A model generated the notes under the pieces. It did not search any database, was not told the origin of the DNA, and saw only the letters and a list, made by a program, of their open reading frames with translations. From Stenotrophomonas oahuensis (GTDB lineage Bacteria > Pseudomonadota > Gammaproteobacteria > Xanthomonadales > Xanthomonadaceae): 64,000 bases of DNA. Within the stretch, counting starts at the first letter, position 1. Each line of letters starts with the position of its first letter. Made by a program: the position numbers and the translations under genes. This document shows, one piece after another, positions 36,073-44,072 of this stretch. The DNA is taken from NCBI RefSeq assembly GCF_031834595.1, contig NZ_CP115541.1:2033501-2097500 (forward strand). Reading direction: 5' to 3'.

Positions 36073-36753
36073 TCAAACCCGCCCCAGCCACCCGCGCTCG
36101 GCCATCGACACCGGTTCCCCCTCCCCGACCACGATGTGGTCCAGCAGCCGCACCCCGACCAGCTCCAGCGCCGCTTTCAGCTCCACGGTGATATGCCGGT
36201 CTGCCGCCGAGGGCTCGGCATGCCCGGAGGGGTGGTTGTGGCCGACGATCACGGCCGCTGCGTTGTGCAGCAGGGCATGACGGGCCACTTCGCGGGGGTG
36301 GACCCCGGTCGCGTCGATCGTGCCCGAGAACAATTCTTCGAAAGCCAGCATGCGGTGGCGGTTGTCGAGGAAGAGGGCCGCGAAAACCTCCACCGGCCGG
36401 CCGCGAAGCCGTTGGTGGAAGTAGCGGCGCGCTGCATGGGGGTCCAGGCTTTCGCCCTTGTCCAACGTAGCGCGCAGATGCCGGTGCGCCAGTTCCAGCG
36501 CCGCCTGCAGCTTGCAGGCCAACGCAACGCCCAGCCCTGGCAGCTTTTGCATCTCTTCCGGCGGCATATCCAGCAGCTTGCGTAGAGGGCCGTGCTCGTT
36601 GAGCAGCAACCGGGCGTTCTCCAGAACGTCCATGCCCCGGCGGCCTGTGACCATCAGCAGCGCAAGCAGTTCTGCATCGGTCAGTGCTGCAGCACCCCGG
36701 GCAATGAGCTTCTCACGGGGACGGTCCTGTTCCGGCCAGTCTTTGATTGTCAT
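36073..36753 (-). CDS. radC: RadC-family JAB-domain protein
   Basis: A 226-residue protein. The N-terminus holds a helix-hairpin-helix part (LAKGAAALTDAELLALLM and a GLGVALACKLQAALELAHR second element), and the C-terminal JAB/MPN metalloprotease-like domain shows the metal motif HNHPSGHAEPSAAD. RadC was wrongly named as a repair protein; its role is unclear and many relatives lie near mobile DNA. Two or three tiny membrane-protein frames lie directly upstream on the same strand. The frame is intact. The start MTIKDWPEQDRPREKL agrees with the family. Confidence 0.9.
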   Translation of the reverse strand: MTIKDWPEQDRPREKLIARGAAALTDAELLALLMVTGRRGMDVLENARLLLNEHGPLRKLLDMPPEEMQKLPGLGVALACKLQAALELAHRHLRATLDKGESLDPHAARRYFHQRLRGRPVEVFAALFLDNRHRMLAFEELFSGTIDATGVHPREVARHALLHNAAAVIVGHNHPSGHAEPSAADRHITVELKAALELVGVRLLDHIVVGEGEPVSMAERGWLGRV

Positions 36754-36768
36754 CGCAGATGATGCGGG

Positions 36769-36897
36769 TCAGTGGCTGCGATCCCCATCGGCAACGTGAC
36801 GCCGCCTCCGGCGCGTATCGATGATCGTCCAGATGGCGACGCTGATGCCTACCACGCAGGCGACGATGGTGGTTGCTACGACGATGATGGTGATCAT
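36769..36897 (-). CDS. Small single-pass membrane protein, unrecognised
   Basis: A 42-codon frame upstream of radC: a strongly hydrophobic stretch from residue 2 to 27 (ITIIVVATTIVACVVGISVAIWTIID) then a basic end (TRRRRRH) typical of an N-out or N-in anchor with positive-inside rule. GGGAGCG lies just before the ATG. It ends 15 bases before the radC start. The same DNA has an overlapping 90-codon frame in another phase full of His and Arg, which I judge to be the artefact. Function unknown. Confidence 0.45.
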   Translation of the reverse strand: MITIIVVATTIVACVVGISVAIWTIIDTRRRRRHVADGDRSH

Positions 36898-37014
36898 GAT
36901 TTCGCTCCCTCGCTGCGGTTATTGGGGTTGGAGAGATCTCCGAAGAACGACCGCGCTTCATAAGAGTCGCCCCGCCGTCTGCCATAGGGCGCTCCAGCGG
37001 CCTTCGTTGGTCAG

Positions 37015-37137
37015 TTACTGATCCTTTGCATCACGCTTGTCCACTCTGTATTTTCGGTCGGCCAGGACCGAGTAGACGCCTGTTGCAAGGCCGAGAATAG
37101 AAATCACGACGGAGGCGACGACCACGAACGTTGTCAT
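37015..37137 (-). CDS. Small single-pass membrane protein, unrecognised
   Basis: A 40-codon frame. Residues 4-26 form one hydrophobic helix (FVVVASVVISILGLATGVYSVLA), then a charged tail (DRKYRVDKRDAKDQ). GGAGAACCAAT precedes the ATG. The ATG overlaps the stop of the 157-residue membrane protein (ATGA), which is strong evidence of coupled translation and so of a real gene. I recognise no family. Confidence 0.6.
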   Translation of the reverse strand: MTTFVVVASVVISILGLATGVYSVLADRKYRVDKRDAKDQ

Positions 37138-37607
37138 ATTGGTTCTCCAGTATTCTGCTTGAGTGAAGTGGAAATTTTCCTGAGCACTACACGGCTCGTT
37201 AGAAGAGACGCCGCGATAAGCGCAACTGCGCAGACCGTCAGGGCGGCGCTCTCAATGACTGAGGATCCGACCAGAACGAGCGTGTAAAGAACGCAGTACA
37301 GCGAGACCAACATGATGGAAGTTCCGTTTTGTGCGGTCTTCCACTCCCTGCCGGGGTCCGCGATGTGCTCGATCTCATTGATGTTCGAAATCTGCAGGAT
37401 CAGTCCAAACGCGATGACATCAGAGATCGAGAGGATGTCGACGACGCCCTCTTTGGTGACCGCCCATGCCATCAGCCTCGCCATGATCGGTATCAGGCCG
37501 ATCAGGACCGTGTAGACAAGCCACTTTGTCTTTCTGCTTCGTTGGTCCATCCGGACGTGCTCATTTGTTGACCAGTAGCTGCGATTGACAATGGGTGGAG
37601 TTGTCAC
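37134..37607 (-). CDS. Four-helix membrane protein, unrecognised
   Basis: A 157-residue protein, GTG start. After a soluble end come hydrophobic segments at about 28-48 (WLVYTVLIGLIPIMARLMAW), 55-75 (ILSISDVIAFGLILQI), 95-118 (MLVSLYCVLYTLVLVGSSVI) and 122-140 (ALTVCAVALIAASLLTS). Between the second and third is a charged loop NEIEHIADPGREWKTAQNGTS that should face the cytoplasm. No motif links it to a known effector or pump. Composition is lower in GC than radC or the OYE gene, suggesting acquisition. It leads a run with the 40-codon peptide. The start could also be the ATG near 37550. Confidence 0.65.
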   Translation of the reverse strand: MTTPPIVNRSYWSTNEHVRMDQRSRKTKWLVYTVLIGLIPIMARLMAWAVTKEGVVDILSISDVIAFGLILQISNINEIEHIADPGREWKTAQNGTSIMLVSLYCVLYTLVLVGSSVIESAALTVCAVALIAASLLTSRVVLRKISTSLKQNTGEPI

Positions 37608-37972
37608 ACGGCATCAGATGGACGCTACGCCTTCCTTCAAACAGCCGCGAGGCCATGAGCGACATCGCCACGAAAATTGCCTGAAATCCCGGAGTTTTCG
37701 ATGGAGTAGCTTGTTCGGACCGGCGAGCGTGGCAGTGTCGCCAATAGCCTCGAAGCTTTCTGATCTGATCGATTCCTACGATTGACGAAGGATCACGCGC
37801 CGCTTAGTCTCCGCCTCGTCGAGGTGACTCGACCTACGAGACTGCATGCGATTCACAGACACTGTTTGTGCGCTAGTTGCAGCAGGCTTGCCAGGCGATG
37901 ACAAGCTTTGCCAGCGTCTTCAAAAAAGGCCCTTGGCAGTTCGCTGCCGAGGGCCCTGTCTCAAACCGATCT
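37608..37972. other. Gene-free stretch beside the membrane-protein group
   Basis: About 365 bases with no credible gene. It contains a perfect hairpin GTCGAG-GTGA-CTCGAC near 37816-37831 inside a wider GTCTC / GAGAC frame, a promoter region for the membrane group (unresolved) and, at 37922-37955, the terminator of the OYE gene. Confidence 0.5.
37922..37955 (-). terminator. Intrinsic terminator of the OYE gene
   Basis: On the minus strand the stem GGCCCTCGGCAG / CTGCCAAGGGCC (one mismatch) is followed by six T residues, about 20 bases past the stop codon. Confidence 0.88.
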
Positions 37973-39088
37973 TTACTGCGCAGCACCCTTGCCCGGCCCG
38001 CGATACCGCGACAACCAATGCGCATACGGAGCCGGCAGGGTCCACGCCGGATTCTCCTCACCCAGCGCGATCGCCAGCTGATACGGATAGTGCGGATTGG
38101 CCAGATGCGCCCGCGCGATCAGCACCAGATCCATGCTGCCCTCGGCCACGGCCTTCTCCGCCATGTGCGGATCATCAATGCACCAGCTGGCCGCCACCGG
38201 CATCTGCACGTCGTGCTTCAACCGCGCGGCCACCGGTACGAAGAATCCCGGTCCCCACGGTGCCTTGCTGTTCAACGTGGAGAAACCAATGCTGGCATCG
38301 ATCAGGTCCAGCCCGCCGTCGCGCATCTGCCGTACCAGGTGCGCGGCTTCGGGATAGAAGCTGTCGTCGTGTCCGTCGTACTCCACCACGCCAAAACGCG
38401 CGGTCAGCGGCAGGTGTTCCGGCCACACCGCGCGCACGGCTGCGAGTGTTTCCAGAAGGAACCGGCCCCGGTTCTCCGCGCTGCCGCCGTAGCGGTCGGT
38501 GCGCTGGTTGGCCACCGGCGAGAAGAAGCTCTGCGCCAGATAGCCGTGTGCGAAGTGCAGCTCCAGCCATTGGAAGCCGGCCGCCAGTGCGCGTTTCGCT
38601 GATGCCACGAAGTCAGCCTGCACCCGCGCAATGGCGTCCAGGGTCATCTCACCGGGCACCTTCGGCAGGCCCGCACCGAAGGCAATGGCCGAGGGAGCCA
38701 GGGTCGGCCAGCCGCGACGGTCGCCTTCGGCGATGTGGTCATCGCCTTCCCAAGGCAGGTTGGCACTGGCCTTGCGCCCGGCGTGACCAATCTGGATGCC
38801 GGGCACGGCACCGGCCGCTTTGATCGCGCTGGCGACCCGGGCCATGCCCTCGATCTGGCCGTCTTCCCACAATCCCGCACACCCGGGAGTGATGCGCCCT
38901 TCCGGGGACACGGCGGTGGCTTCCACGATCACCAGGCCGGCCCCGCCACGGGCCATGCTGGCGTAATGGGGCGCATGCCAGTCGCTCAAGTAGCCCTCAT
39001 GGGCGGAGTACTGGCACATCGGCGGAATGGCGATGCGGTTGCGCAGGGTGACGTCTTTCAGCTGGAACGGGGTAAACAGGGCGGCCAT
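37973..39088 (-). CDS. Old Yellow Enzyme family oxidoreductase (XenA/YqjM-type)
   Basis: A 371-residue FMN-dependent ene-reductase. The active-site Cys lies in PPMCQYSAHEGYLSDWH, which marks the XenA/YqjM (thermophilic-like) subgroup, and the His/Asn-type substrate pair in FAHGYLAQSFFSP with the family sequence TDRYGGSAENR. FMN contacts show in IQIGHAGRKASA and DLVLIARAHLANP. It reduces activated alkenes, quinones or nitro compounds using NAD(P)H. The start at 39088 leaves out an 18-residue proline-rich leader. It is divergent from a LysR-type regulator with a clear dyad between them, so expression is probably induced by the substrate. Confidence 0.9.
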   Translation of the reverse strand: MAALFTPFQLKDVTLRNRIAIPPMCQYSAHEGYLSDWHAPHYASMARGGAGLVIVEATAVSPEGRITPGCAGLWEDGQIEGMARVASAIKAAGAVPGIQIGHAGRKASANLPWEGDDHIAEGDRRGWPTLAPSAIAFGAGLPKVPGEMTLDAIARVQADFVASAKRALAAGFQWLELHFAHGYLAQSFFSPVANQRTDRYGGSAENRGRFLLETLAAVRAVWPEHLPLTARFGVVEYDGHDDSFYPEAAHLVRQMRDGGLDLIDASIGFSTLNSKAPWGPGFFVPVAARLKHDVQMPVAASWCIDDPHMAEKAVAEGSMDLVLIARAHLANPHYPYQLAIALGEENPAWTLPAPYAHWLSRYRGPGKGAAQ

Positions 39089-39159
39089 CAGGGTCTCGGG
39101 TGGGGGAATTTCACCCGATAAGGGTAGGGACCCCGGACCCATTGATGATCTAATCGAAC

Positions 39160-39176
39160 CTTATCCTTCGGATAAG
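39160..39176. promoter_or_regulatory. LysR-type operator dyad
   Basis: Perfect inverted repeat CTTATCC-TTC-GGATAAG midway between the OYE gene and the divergent lysR gene, 8 bases before the lysR start. It contains a T-N11-A core as expected for a LysR-type site. A GATAAGG half-site near 39117 may be a second, weaker contact. Confidence 0.75.
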
Positions 39177-39184
39177 AATTTCTT

Positions 39185-40072
39185 ATGCACAACCCGCAAT
39201 GGCTGCGCTCATTCGCCACCGTCGCCAGCACCGGCGGCTTCACCCGCGCCGCCCACGCGCTGGGACTCACCCAGGCGGCGGTCAGCCAGCACGTCCGCCA
39301 CCTGGAGGCTGAGTTCGGTCCACTGTTCATCCGCCGGCCGCGCCAGATCGAATTGACCCCCGCGGGCGTGGCGCTGCTCGCCTACGTGGAGGACACCGCG
39401 CGCGCCGAGCGCAGGCTGCGGGCAAGCCTCAGCGATGCCGATACCGACGTGGGTGAGGTGAGTTTCATCACCCCGGGCAGTGTGGGTCTGGCGCTCTATC
39501 CCATCCTGCTGGACTACCAGCACAATCATCCGGGTCTCTGCATCCGGCATCGCTTTGCACCCGACCCGGACATCCTGCAGGCGGTGCTGCAGAAGCAATA
39601 CGAGTTGGGTTTGGTGACGCTCAGGCCGGAAGACCCCCGGCTGGTTGCTACGCCGTTTACCGAGGAATCATTGGAACTGGTTGTACCCGCGGGTGAGAAC
39701 GTGGAGCAATGGCCTGACCTGCAGCGGCTGGGCTTCATCGACCACCCGGACGGTCGCGGCATGGCCACCCGCTTGCTATCCCGCCGCTACCCGGGCAACC
39801 CGGGCATCGGCACGTTGCCGGTTCACGGCTTCACCAATCAGGTCGCACTCATTCTGGAACCGGTAGCGCGCGGCCTGGGGTTCACGGTCATCCCGCGACA
39901 CGCGCGCGAGTCGTTCGCTCACCCTGAGGCGCTGCGCGTGGTGGACTGTGGCGATCCCGTGATCGACACGCTGTGGCTGATCCACCGCGCCGAATGGCCG
40001 CTGTCGGGGCAGGCGCGGTGGTTGGTGGAGCAGTTGCGGGGCGTGCCGAGGTTCCAGCAGCGCCGATCGTGA
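39185..40072 (+). CDS. LysR-type regulator of the OYE gene
   Basis: A 295-residue transcription factor. The winged helix-turn-helix is at 4-60 (WLRSFATVASTGGFTRAAHALGLTQAAVSQHVRHLEAEFG) and the effector domain follows from about 90 (VSFITPGSVGLALYPILLDYQ). It is divergent from the OYE gene across a 97-base region with a dyad that suits LysR binding, so it most likely controls that gene and itself. Its effector is unknown. The ATG sits 8 bases after the dyad, so binding probably represses its own transcription. No odd feature. Confidence 0.9.
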   Translation: MHNPQWLRSFATVASTGGFTRAAHALGLTQAAVSQHVRHLEAEFGPLFIRRPRQIELTPAGVALLAYVEDTARAERRLRASLSDADTDVGEVSFITPGSVGLALYPILLDYQHNHPGLCIRHRFAPDPDILQAVLQKQYELGLVTLRPEDPRLVATPFTEESLELVVPAGENVEQWPDLQRLGFIDHPDGRGMATRLLSRRYPGNPGIGTLPVHGFTNQVALILEPVARGLGFTVIPRHARESFAHPEALRVVDCGDPVIDTLWLIHRAEWPLSGQARWLVEQLRGVPRFQQRRS

Positions 40073-40073
40073 T

Positions 40074-40343
40074 CTACTGCTTGCCCGAACACTGCTCCAT
40101 GGCCCCGCCCAATGCCATGGCGAAGTCTTCAGGAACCTTGCCTTCGTTGATCTCTGCCATGCCCTTGTCGCCGTAGTGCTTGTGTACGGCATCGAACGTG
40201 CACTGACAGACGCTGCGGGCGGCGTTGGCGGCGCATCCGTCAACGAACGAGGTTTCGAACTCGGTGGGCTTGCGGCTGCAGGCGGCGAGGAGAATGGCGG
40301 TTCCCGCCAGGAACAGACTCTGTGCAATGTGTCGGGTGTTCAA
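40074..40343 (-). CDS. Small lipoprotein with TTG start
   Basis: An 89-residue predicted lipoprotein. The signal peptide LNTRHIAQSLFLAGTAILLAAC ends with a lipobox (LAAC, Cys about 22). The mature part has four more cysteines (DGCAANAARSVCQCTF and EQCSGK), spaced for disulfides, in a short helical domain. AAGGA seven bases before a TTG decides the start; the longer frame in the same phase would carry an unstructured leader. Stop is one base past the LysR stop, convergent to it. I know no partner; the Cys-x-Cys pattern occurs in various small envelope lipoproteins. Confidence 0.65.
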   Translation of the reverse strand: MNTRHIAQSLFLAGTAILLAACSRKPTEFETSFVDGCAANAARSVCQCTFDAVHKHYGDKGMAEINEGKVPEDFAMALGGAMEQCSGKQ

Positions 40344-40350
40344 GATGTCA

Positions 40351-40355
40351 TCCTT
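40351..40355 (-). promoter_or_regulatory. Shine-Dalgarno AAGGA supporting the TTG start
   Basis: AAGGA on the minus strand seven bases before TTG at 40343. It supports the lipoprotein start where no ATG is available. Confidence 0.6.
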
Positions 40356-40519
40356 GGTTGGGCAGCCTTTTCCGATTATGCGGGGCTGGTCACGGTTCGT
40401 GCCAGCGCCTCTCGCCCTGCCGGGCACCAGGGAGCTTGAATCCCCGCAGCGAGAAAGGCAATCATCCATGCGCAGCTGCCAGTCTGCGGGCCGCCCGAGT
40501 TTTCCCACCAAGGATGATC

Positions 40520-42001
40520 ATGGCGCGTTGGAGTCTTTCTCAACTTTCCCGGGCAGTGGCTTCGGTTCTGACCATCGGCCTGCTCATTCCGCAGGTGGCT
40601 GCAGCGGATGATGCGCCTGCTTTCAGCACCGCGCTGCGCCGCCAGTTGGTACTGGATACCGCGCCCGACCAGCGATTCTCCATTGAAGAACGCATGCGCC
40701 ATTACGGCGTGCCCGGCGTCAGCGTGGCCGTGGTCGAGAATTGTCGGGTCGTCGAGGCACGCGGGTTTGGCAGCGCCACCGTGGATGGCCGCCCGGTGGA
40801 TGCGCACACGCGATTCGCGGCCGGATCGGTCAGCAAGGTGGTCGCGTCTGTGGGCGCGCTGGCGCTGGTCCAGACAGGACAGTTGAGTCTGGACGAGGAC
40901 ATTTCCACCCAGTTGCGCCATTGGCAGCTGCCGCGCCAGGGTGAATTCGCTGACAGCAACGTCACCCTGCGGAACCTGCTGACCCATAGCGCAGGTTTGA
41001 ACGTCGCGGGATTCAAGGGCTACCCACGTGACCAGCCGTTACCCAGCCTGGAGCAGATACTCGACGGGACCGCGCCGGCCAATACGCCGGCAGTACGCAT
41101 TGAAGCCGAGCCAGGCAAGGCGTGGCGATACTCGGGCGGTGGGTTCGTGTTGACCCAGCTCCTGATGGAAGACACCACCCAGCAGAAGTTCGCACCGCTG
41201 ATGCGCGACACCGTGCTGGCACCGGCCGGCATGAAGGAAAGCACCTATCAACAACCGTTGGACGCTGCGTCTGCGCGACAAGCTGCCACGGGCACCTTGG
41301 CCGACGGCACCCCCATCCCGGGTGGCTGGCGGGTGTATCCGGAACAGGCCGCCGCCGGGCTGTGGTCAACGCCGTCAGACCTGGCGCGTCTGGGCATCGA
41401 TCTGGTCCACTCCCTGCGCGGCAAGCCCGGTGTGCTGGACACTGACATGGCCAAGCAGATGATGCAGCGCCAGATCGGCAACTGGGGGCTGGGTGTGGAG
41501 GTGTCGCCCGAAGGCAAGCCGAGAAAGTTCAGCCACACCGGGGCTCCGGTGGGCTATCGCACGCTCTGGCTCATGTACCCGGATACCTGCCAGGGTGCGG
41601 CCATCATGACCAATGCCGACGAAGGCATGACCCTCACCCACGAGATCGCCCGTGCGCTCGCAGACACCTGGCGATGGCCGGACGCAGCGCCGTCGAGCAT
41701 GGTCACCACCTCGGCACTCACCCCGGAGATCTCGGCCCGGTTTGTCGGCGAGTACCAGTTGCGCGATTTCCCCGCTGAGCGGTTCGAGGTCACCGTGCAG
41801 CCCGAGGGTCACCTTGGCTGGTCGCGCAAGGGCCGTGGCCTGCGGGATCTGGTTGCCAAAGGGCCGATGGAACTGGTCTCGCCTGACAGTGGAATGCGCC
41901 TGGTGGCTACCGGAGAACCGTCAGCTCAAGCCGATACGCTGGAGCTCCATTTCCCGGGTGGCGTGAACGTTGCCTTGCGAGTGAAAGAAGGCAGCAGGTA
42001 G
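40520..42001 (+). CDS. Class C beta-lactamase-fold serine hydrolase
   Basis: A 493-residue exported hydrolase of the penicillin-binding-protein/AmpC superfamily. The signal peptide runs to VAAADD. Catalytic Ser103-x-x-Lys106 lies in AAGSVSKVV, the Tyr204 motif is YSG in AWRYSGGGF, and the third motif is HTG in KFSHTGAPVGY. A small C-terminal beta domain (about 400-493, VGEYQLRDFPAERFEV) is typical of the D-aminopeptidase/esterase-like subgroup rather than true AmpC. It may be a carboxypeptidase or esterase; resistance should not be assumed. AAGGA five bases upstream sets the start. Confidence 0.85.
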   Translation: MARWSLSQLSRAVASVLTIGLLIPQVAAADDAPAFSTALRRQLVLDTAPDQRFSIEERMRHYGVPGVSVAVVENCRVVEARGFGSATVDGRPVDAHTRFAAGSVSKVVASVGALALVQTGQLSLDEDISTQLRHWQLPRQGEFADSNVTLRNLLTHSAGLNVAGFKGYPRDQPLPSLEQILDGTAPANTPAVRIEAEPGKAWRYSGGGFVLTQLLMEDTTQQKFAPLMRDTVLAPAGMKESTYQQPLDAASARQAATGTLADGTPIPGGWRVYPEQAAAGLWSTPSDLARLGIDLVHSLRGKPGVLDTDMAKQMMQRQIGNWGLGVEVSPEGKPRKFSHTGAPVGYRTLWLMYPDTCQGAAIMTNADEGMTLTHEIARALADTWRWPDAAPSSMVTTSALTPEISARFVGEYQLRDFPAERFEVTVQPEGHLGWSRKGRGLRDLVAKGPMELVSPDSGMRLVATGEPSAQADTLELHFPGGVNVALRVKEGSR

Positions 42002-42883
42002 TCAGCGGCAGACCGCAACGGTTTTTGAACGCTGGTCGATCAGCACCACACTCTGCTGCAGCGCTTCTGCACCTACCAGTGGTCCGGGAAACTTTGCCGA
42101 AACCCTGATCTCCACGTCCTCCAGGTTTGCCTGGCCCACACGCACCGGCCCCTGCAACGTCGCGCGCCATGTCTCCAGCTGACCGTTGGTCAGCTGGGAG
42201 CGCACCGCGTCCTGCAGCGGCGCGTCCCAGATCCCTTCATAAACTGCCTGGGGCAGCACCAGGTTGACGTTGGCTCCCGTGTCCAGCTGGGCGACAAGCG
42301 CGTGCCCGGCAACGGTGACGGGAATGCGGAAAGCACGCTCATAGGGCAGGGCGTTCTTGTCTGAAGGCGAGATCGCATGACGCTGCGTGAAGCTCAGGAT
42401 TCTGCGCGGGTAATCGATCACCAACAGGCCATTGCCGAAGAACTCACGGCCGAGAATGCCGTGGAACGCAGCCTCGGGGCTGTTGCGCTTGTTGTAGTTC
42501 CGGGTAATCAGTTCAAGGTCGCGGTGAACCAGCGCGCCCAAGGACAACGACTGTATGCGGGTGGTATCGACCTCGGCCGTGTTGACGCCATCTGAGGTCG
42601 TGGCCACGCCGTGCCTCTGCAGGCCCATCAGGGCGACCAGACTCTCATCCAGCCGCCCCATGCCGCTTGCTCCAGTGTCGACTGCGAATCGGTAGGGGCC
42701 GCTTCCATTAACCGTGGCCTGCACGTAGATACGCCCGTCAACGATCTGGAAAGGTTGGTGAACCGTTGCGTCCTTCGTCGCCACGCCGGCAAGCCGACAG
42801 GCATCGGAGGGTGCCTTGGCCAGCACCGCGGGTGCCGTTAATAGAGAGAGGGATGCCACCAACCACCCTGTCCACGTACGCAT
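42002..42883 (-). CDS. Retropepsin-like aspartyl protease family protein
   Basis: A 293-residue exported protein. The signal peptide ends at AVLAK; the mature chain contains two pepsin-type motifs, VDTGASG and LDTGAN, one in each half, with an FFGNGLLVIDYPRRIL strand between. So both half-sites lie in one chain as in two-domain aspartyl proteases, though similar proteins are often called retropepsin-like. It could cut proteins in the periplasm. AAAGGGA seven bases upstream sets the start at 42883. It is convergent with the serine hydrolase; the gap between stops is zero. Confidence 0.82.
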   Translation of the reverse strand: MRTWTGWLVASLSLLTAPAVLAKAPSDACRLAGVATKDATVHQPFQIVDGRIYVQATVNGSGPYRFAVDTGASGMGRLDESLVALMGLQRHGVATTSDGVNTAEVDTTRIQSLSLGALVHRDLELITRNYNKRNSPEAAFHGILGREFFGNGLLVIDYPRRILSFTQRHAISPSDKNALPYERAFRIPVTVAGHALVAQLDTGANVNLVLPQAVYEGIWDAPLQDAVRSQLTNGQLETWRATLQGPVRVGQANLEDVEIRVSAKFPGPLVGAEALQQSVVLIDQRSKTVAVCR

Positions 42884-43034
42884 GTAGACGTCCCTTTGCA
42901 TCGGCAAGCCTCGGTTCCGAATGGATGGTCAGACTGCCCGGCGTCAATCGTCCGAACAAGCCGCCCTGCGATGTAGGCGCGATCAGGCCGACGAAACGTC
43001 AGACACTTGGGATGAAATACGGGTAATGGCGGGC

Positions 43035-43493
43035 TCAGTCATCCAGACCCCATCCAACCGGCTGGTCCTGCTTGAAGTGCACCATCCAGATCGAACCCGG
43101 TTCAAAGGTGTCATGGAAGGTCAGGCTGAAATCGGCGTGATCCCGGGCATGCTCCACAATCTCCATGCTTCTTGGCACCAGGCGCTCGACCCCTGCGTCA
43201 GGGTGATCGGCTGTCTGGATCGTGTCACCGCATGTCTGCATCAAGTAACTGCGCGCGACCGCGAGGTGGGTCTGCATGCGTCCACGTTCGCGCAGAATCA
43301 GCTCGCACGAAGCCGGTGTTGGCTCGCTCTCACTTGCGTCCACCAGCACCATCGCAGCTTCACCCAGTTCGGGTAGCGGGCAGGTCCAGCGATCTCTGTC
43401 CTCGTCCCAGATCAGGGTCAAGCGGTCGTCATGGTGGAAGGGCGCAACCGGGACATGGGGTTGGGACAGCCACCGCAGCAACGAGCGCAGCAT
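43035..43493 (-). CDS. Uncharacterised cytosolic protein
   Basis: A 152-residue soluble protein I do not recognise. It is rich in Asp/Glu and Arg, with LTLIWDEDRDRWTCPLPELGEAAMVLVD near 25-50 and a beta-rich end FSLTFHDTFEPGSIWMVHF. No signal peptide, no catalytic motif. GAGG and AAGGA before the ATG support the start. It is divergent from a VOC-family gene across 66 bases, so they may share control. Role unknown. Confidence 0.6.
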   Translation of the reverse strand: MLRSLLRWLSQPHVPVAPFHHDDRLTLIWDEDRDRWTCPLPELGEAAMVLVDASESEPTPASCELILRERGRMQTHLAVARSYLMQTCGDTIQTADHPDAGVERLVPRSMEIVEHARDHADFSLTFHDTFEPGSIWMVHFKQDQPVGWGLDD

Positions 43494-43559
43494 CAGCCTC
43501 TTCCTTCTGGGTCATTGGCGTTACCATCGGATTCTCCATTTTTGGCATCCGGGTGGCAC

Positions 43560-43955
43560 ATGCTCAACCACGTCATGGTCGGCTCCAACGACATCGAACG
43601 GTCCAAGACCTTCTACAACGCGGTGCTGGGTGGCGTGTTCGGCGCGCGCGAGCCGTATGAGAACCGTGCCGACTCCGGTCATGTCCGCCTCTTCTACCGC
43701 CATGACGGCAGCAGCTTCTGCGTCAGCCAGCCGATCAACGACGAGCCGGCCACGCCCGCCAACGGGGCCACCATCGGCTTCAAGTGCACGTCGCCGGAAC
43801 AGGTCCAGGCCTTCCACGATGCGGCGGTGACTGCCGGCGGAACCTCCATCGAGGCCCCGCCGGGACTGCGTGAGAGCACCATGGGCGCGGCGTGGCTGGC
43901 CTACGTCCGCGACCCGGATGGCAACAAGCTGTGCGCGATCTATCGACCGGTCTGA
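43560..43955 (+). CDS. VOC-family protein (glyoxalase/dioxygenase fold)
   Basis: A 131-residue protein with the beta-alpha-beta-beta-beta VOC module twice: MLNHVMVGSNDIERSKTFYNAVLG at the start and AAWLAYVRDPDGNKLCAIY at the end. Conserved metal ligands may be His4, His around 44 (SGHVRLFY) and Glu/Asp in the second module, but I cannot assign a reaction. Members include lactoylglutathione lyases and fosfomycin-resistance enzymes; the short length fits a general lyase-like family. No clear ribosome site before the ATG. Confidence 0.82.
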   Translation: MLNHVMVGSNDIERSKTFYNAVLGGVFGAREPYENRADSGHVRLFYRHDGSSFCVSQPINDEPATPANGATIGFKCTSPEQVQAFHDAAVTAGGTSIEAPPGLRESTMGAAWLAYVRDPDGNKLCAIYRPV

Positions 43956-44072
43956 GCCACGTGGGCGAGCACCGCTCATAACCAGAAATCCCCCACTCAT
44001 GCCCCTGGCGCATCAGGGCCGCCACATCGCATCGGGTAAGCTAGCGGCCTCAGATCTACAGGAATTCCGCAG

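Noticed and set aside
36713..36985. A 90-codon His/Arg-rich frame upstream of radC
   Set aside because: It is out of phase with the strongly hydrophobic 42-codon frame and overlaps radC; composition looks like a by-product. Not excluded fully.
40520..42001. AmpC-type beta-lactamase
   Set aside because: Fold and motifs match the superfamily, but the C-terminal domain and spacing suit esterase or D-aminopeptidase-like relatives; resistance is not supported.
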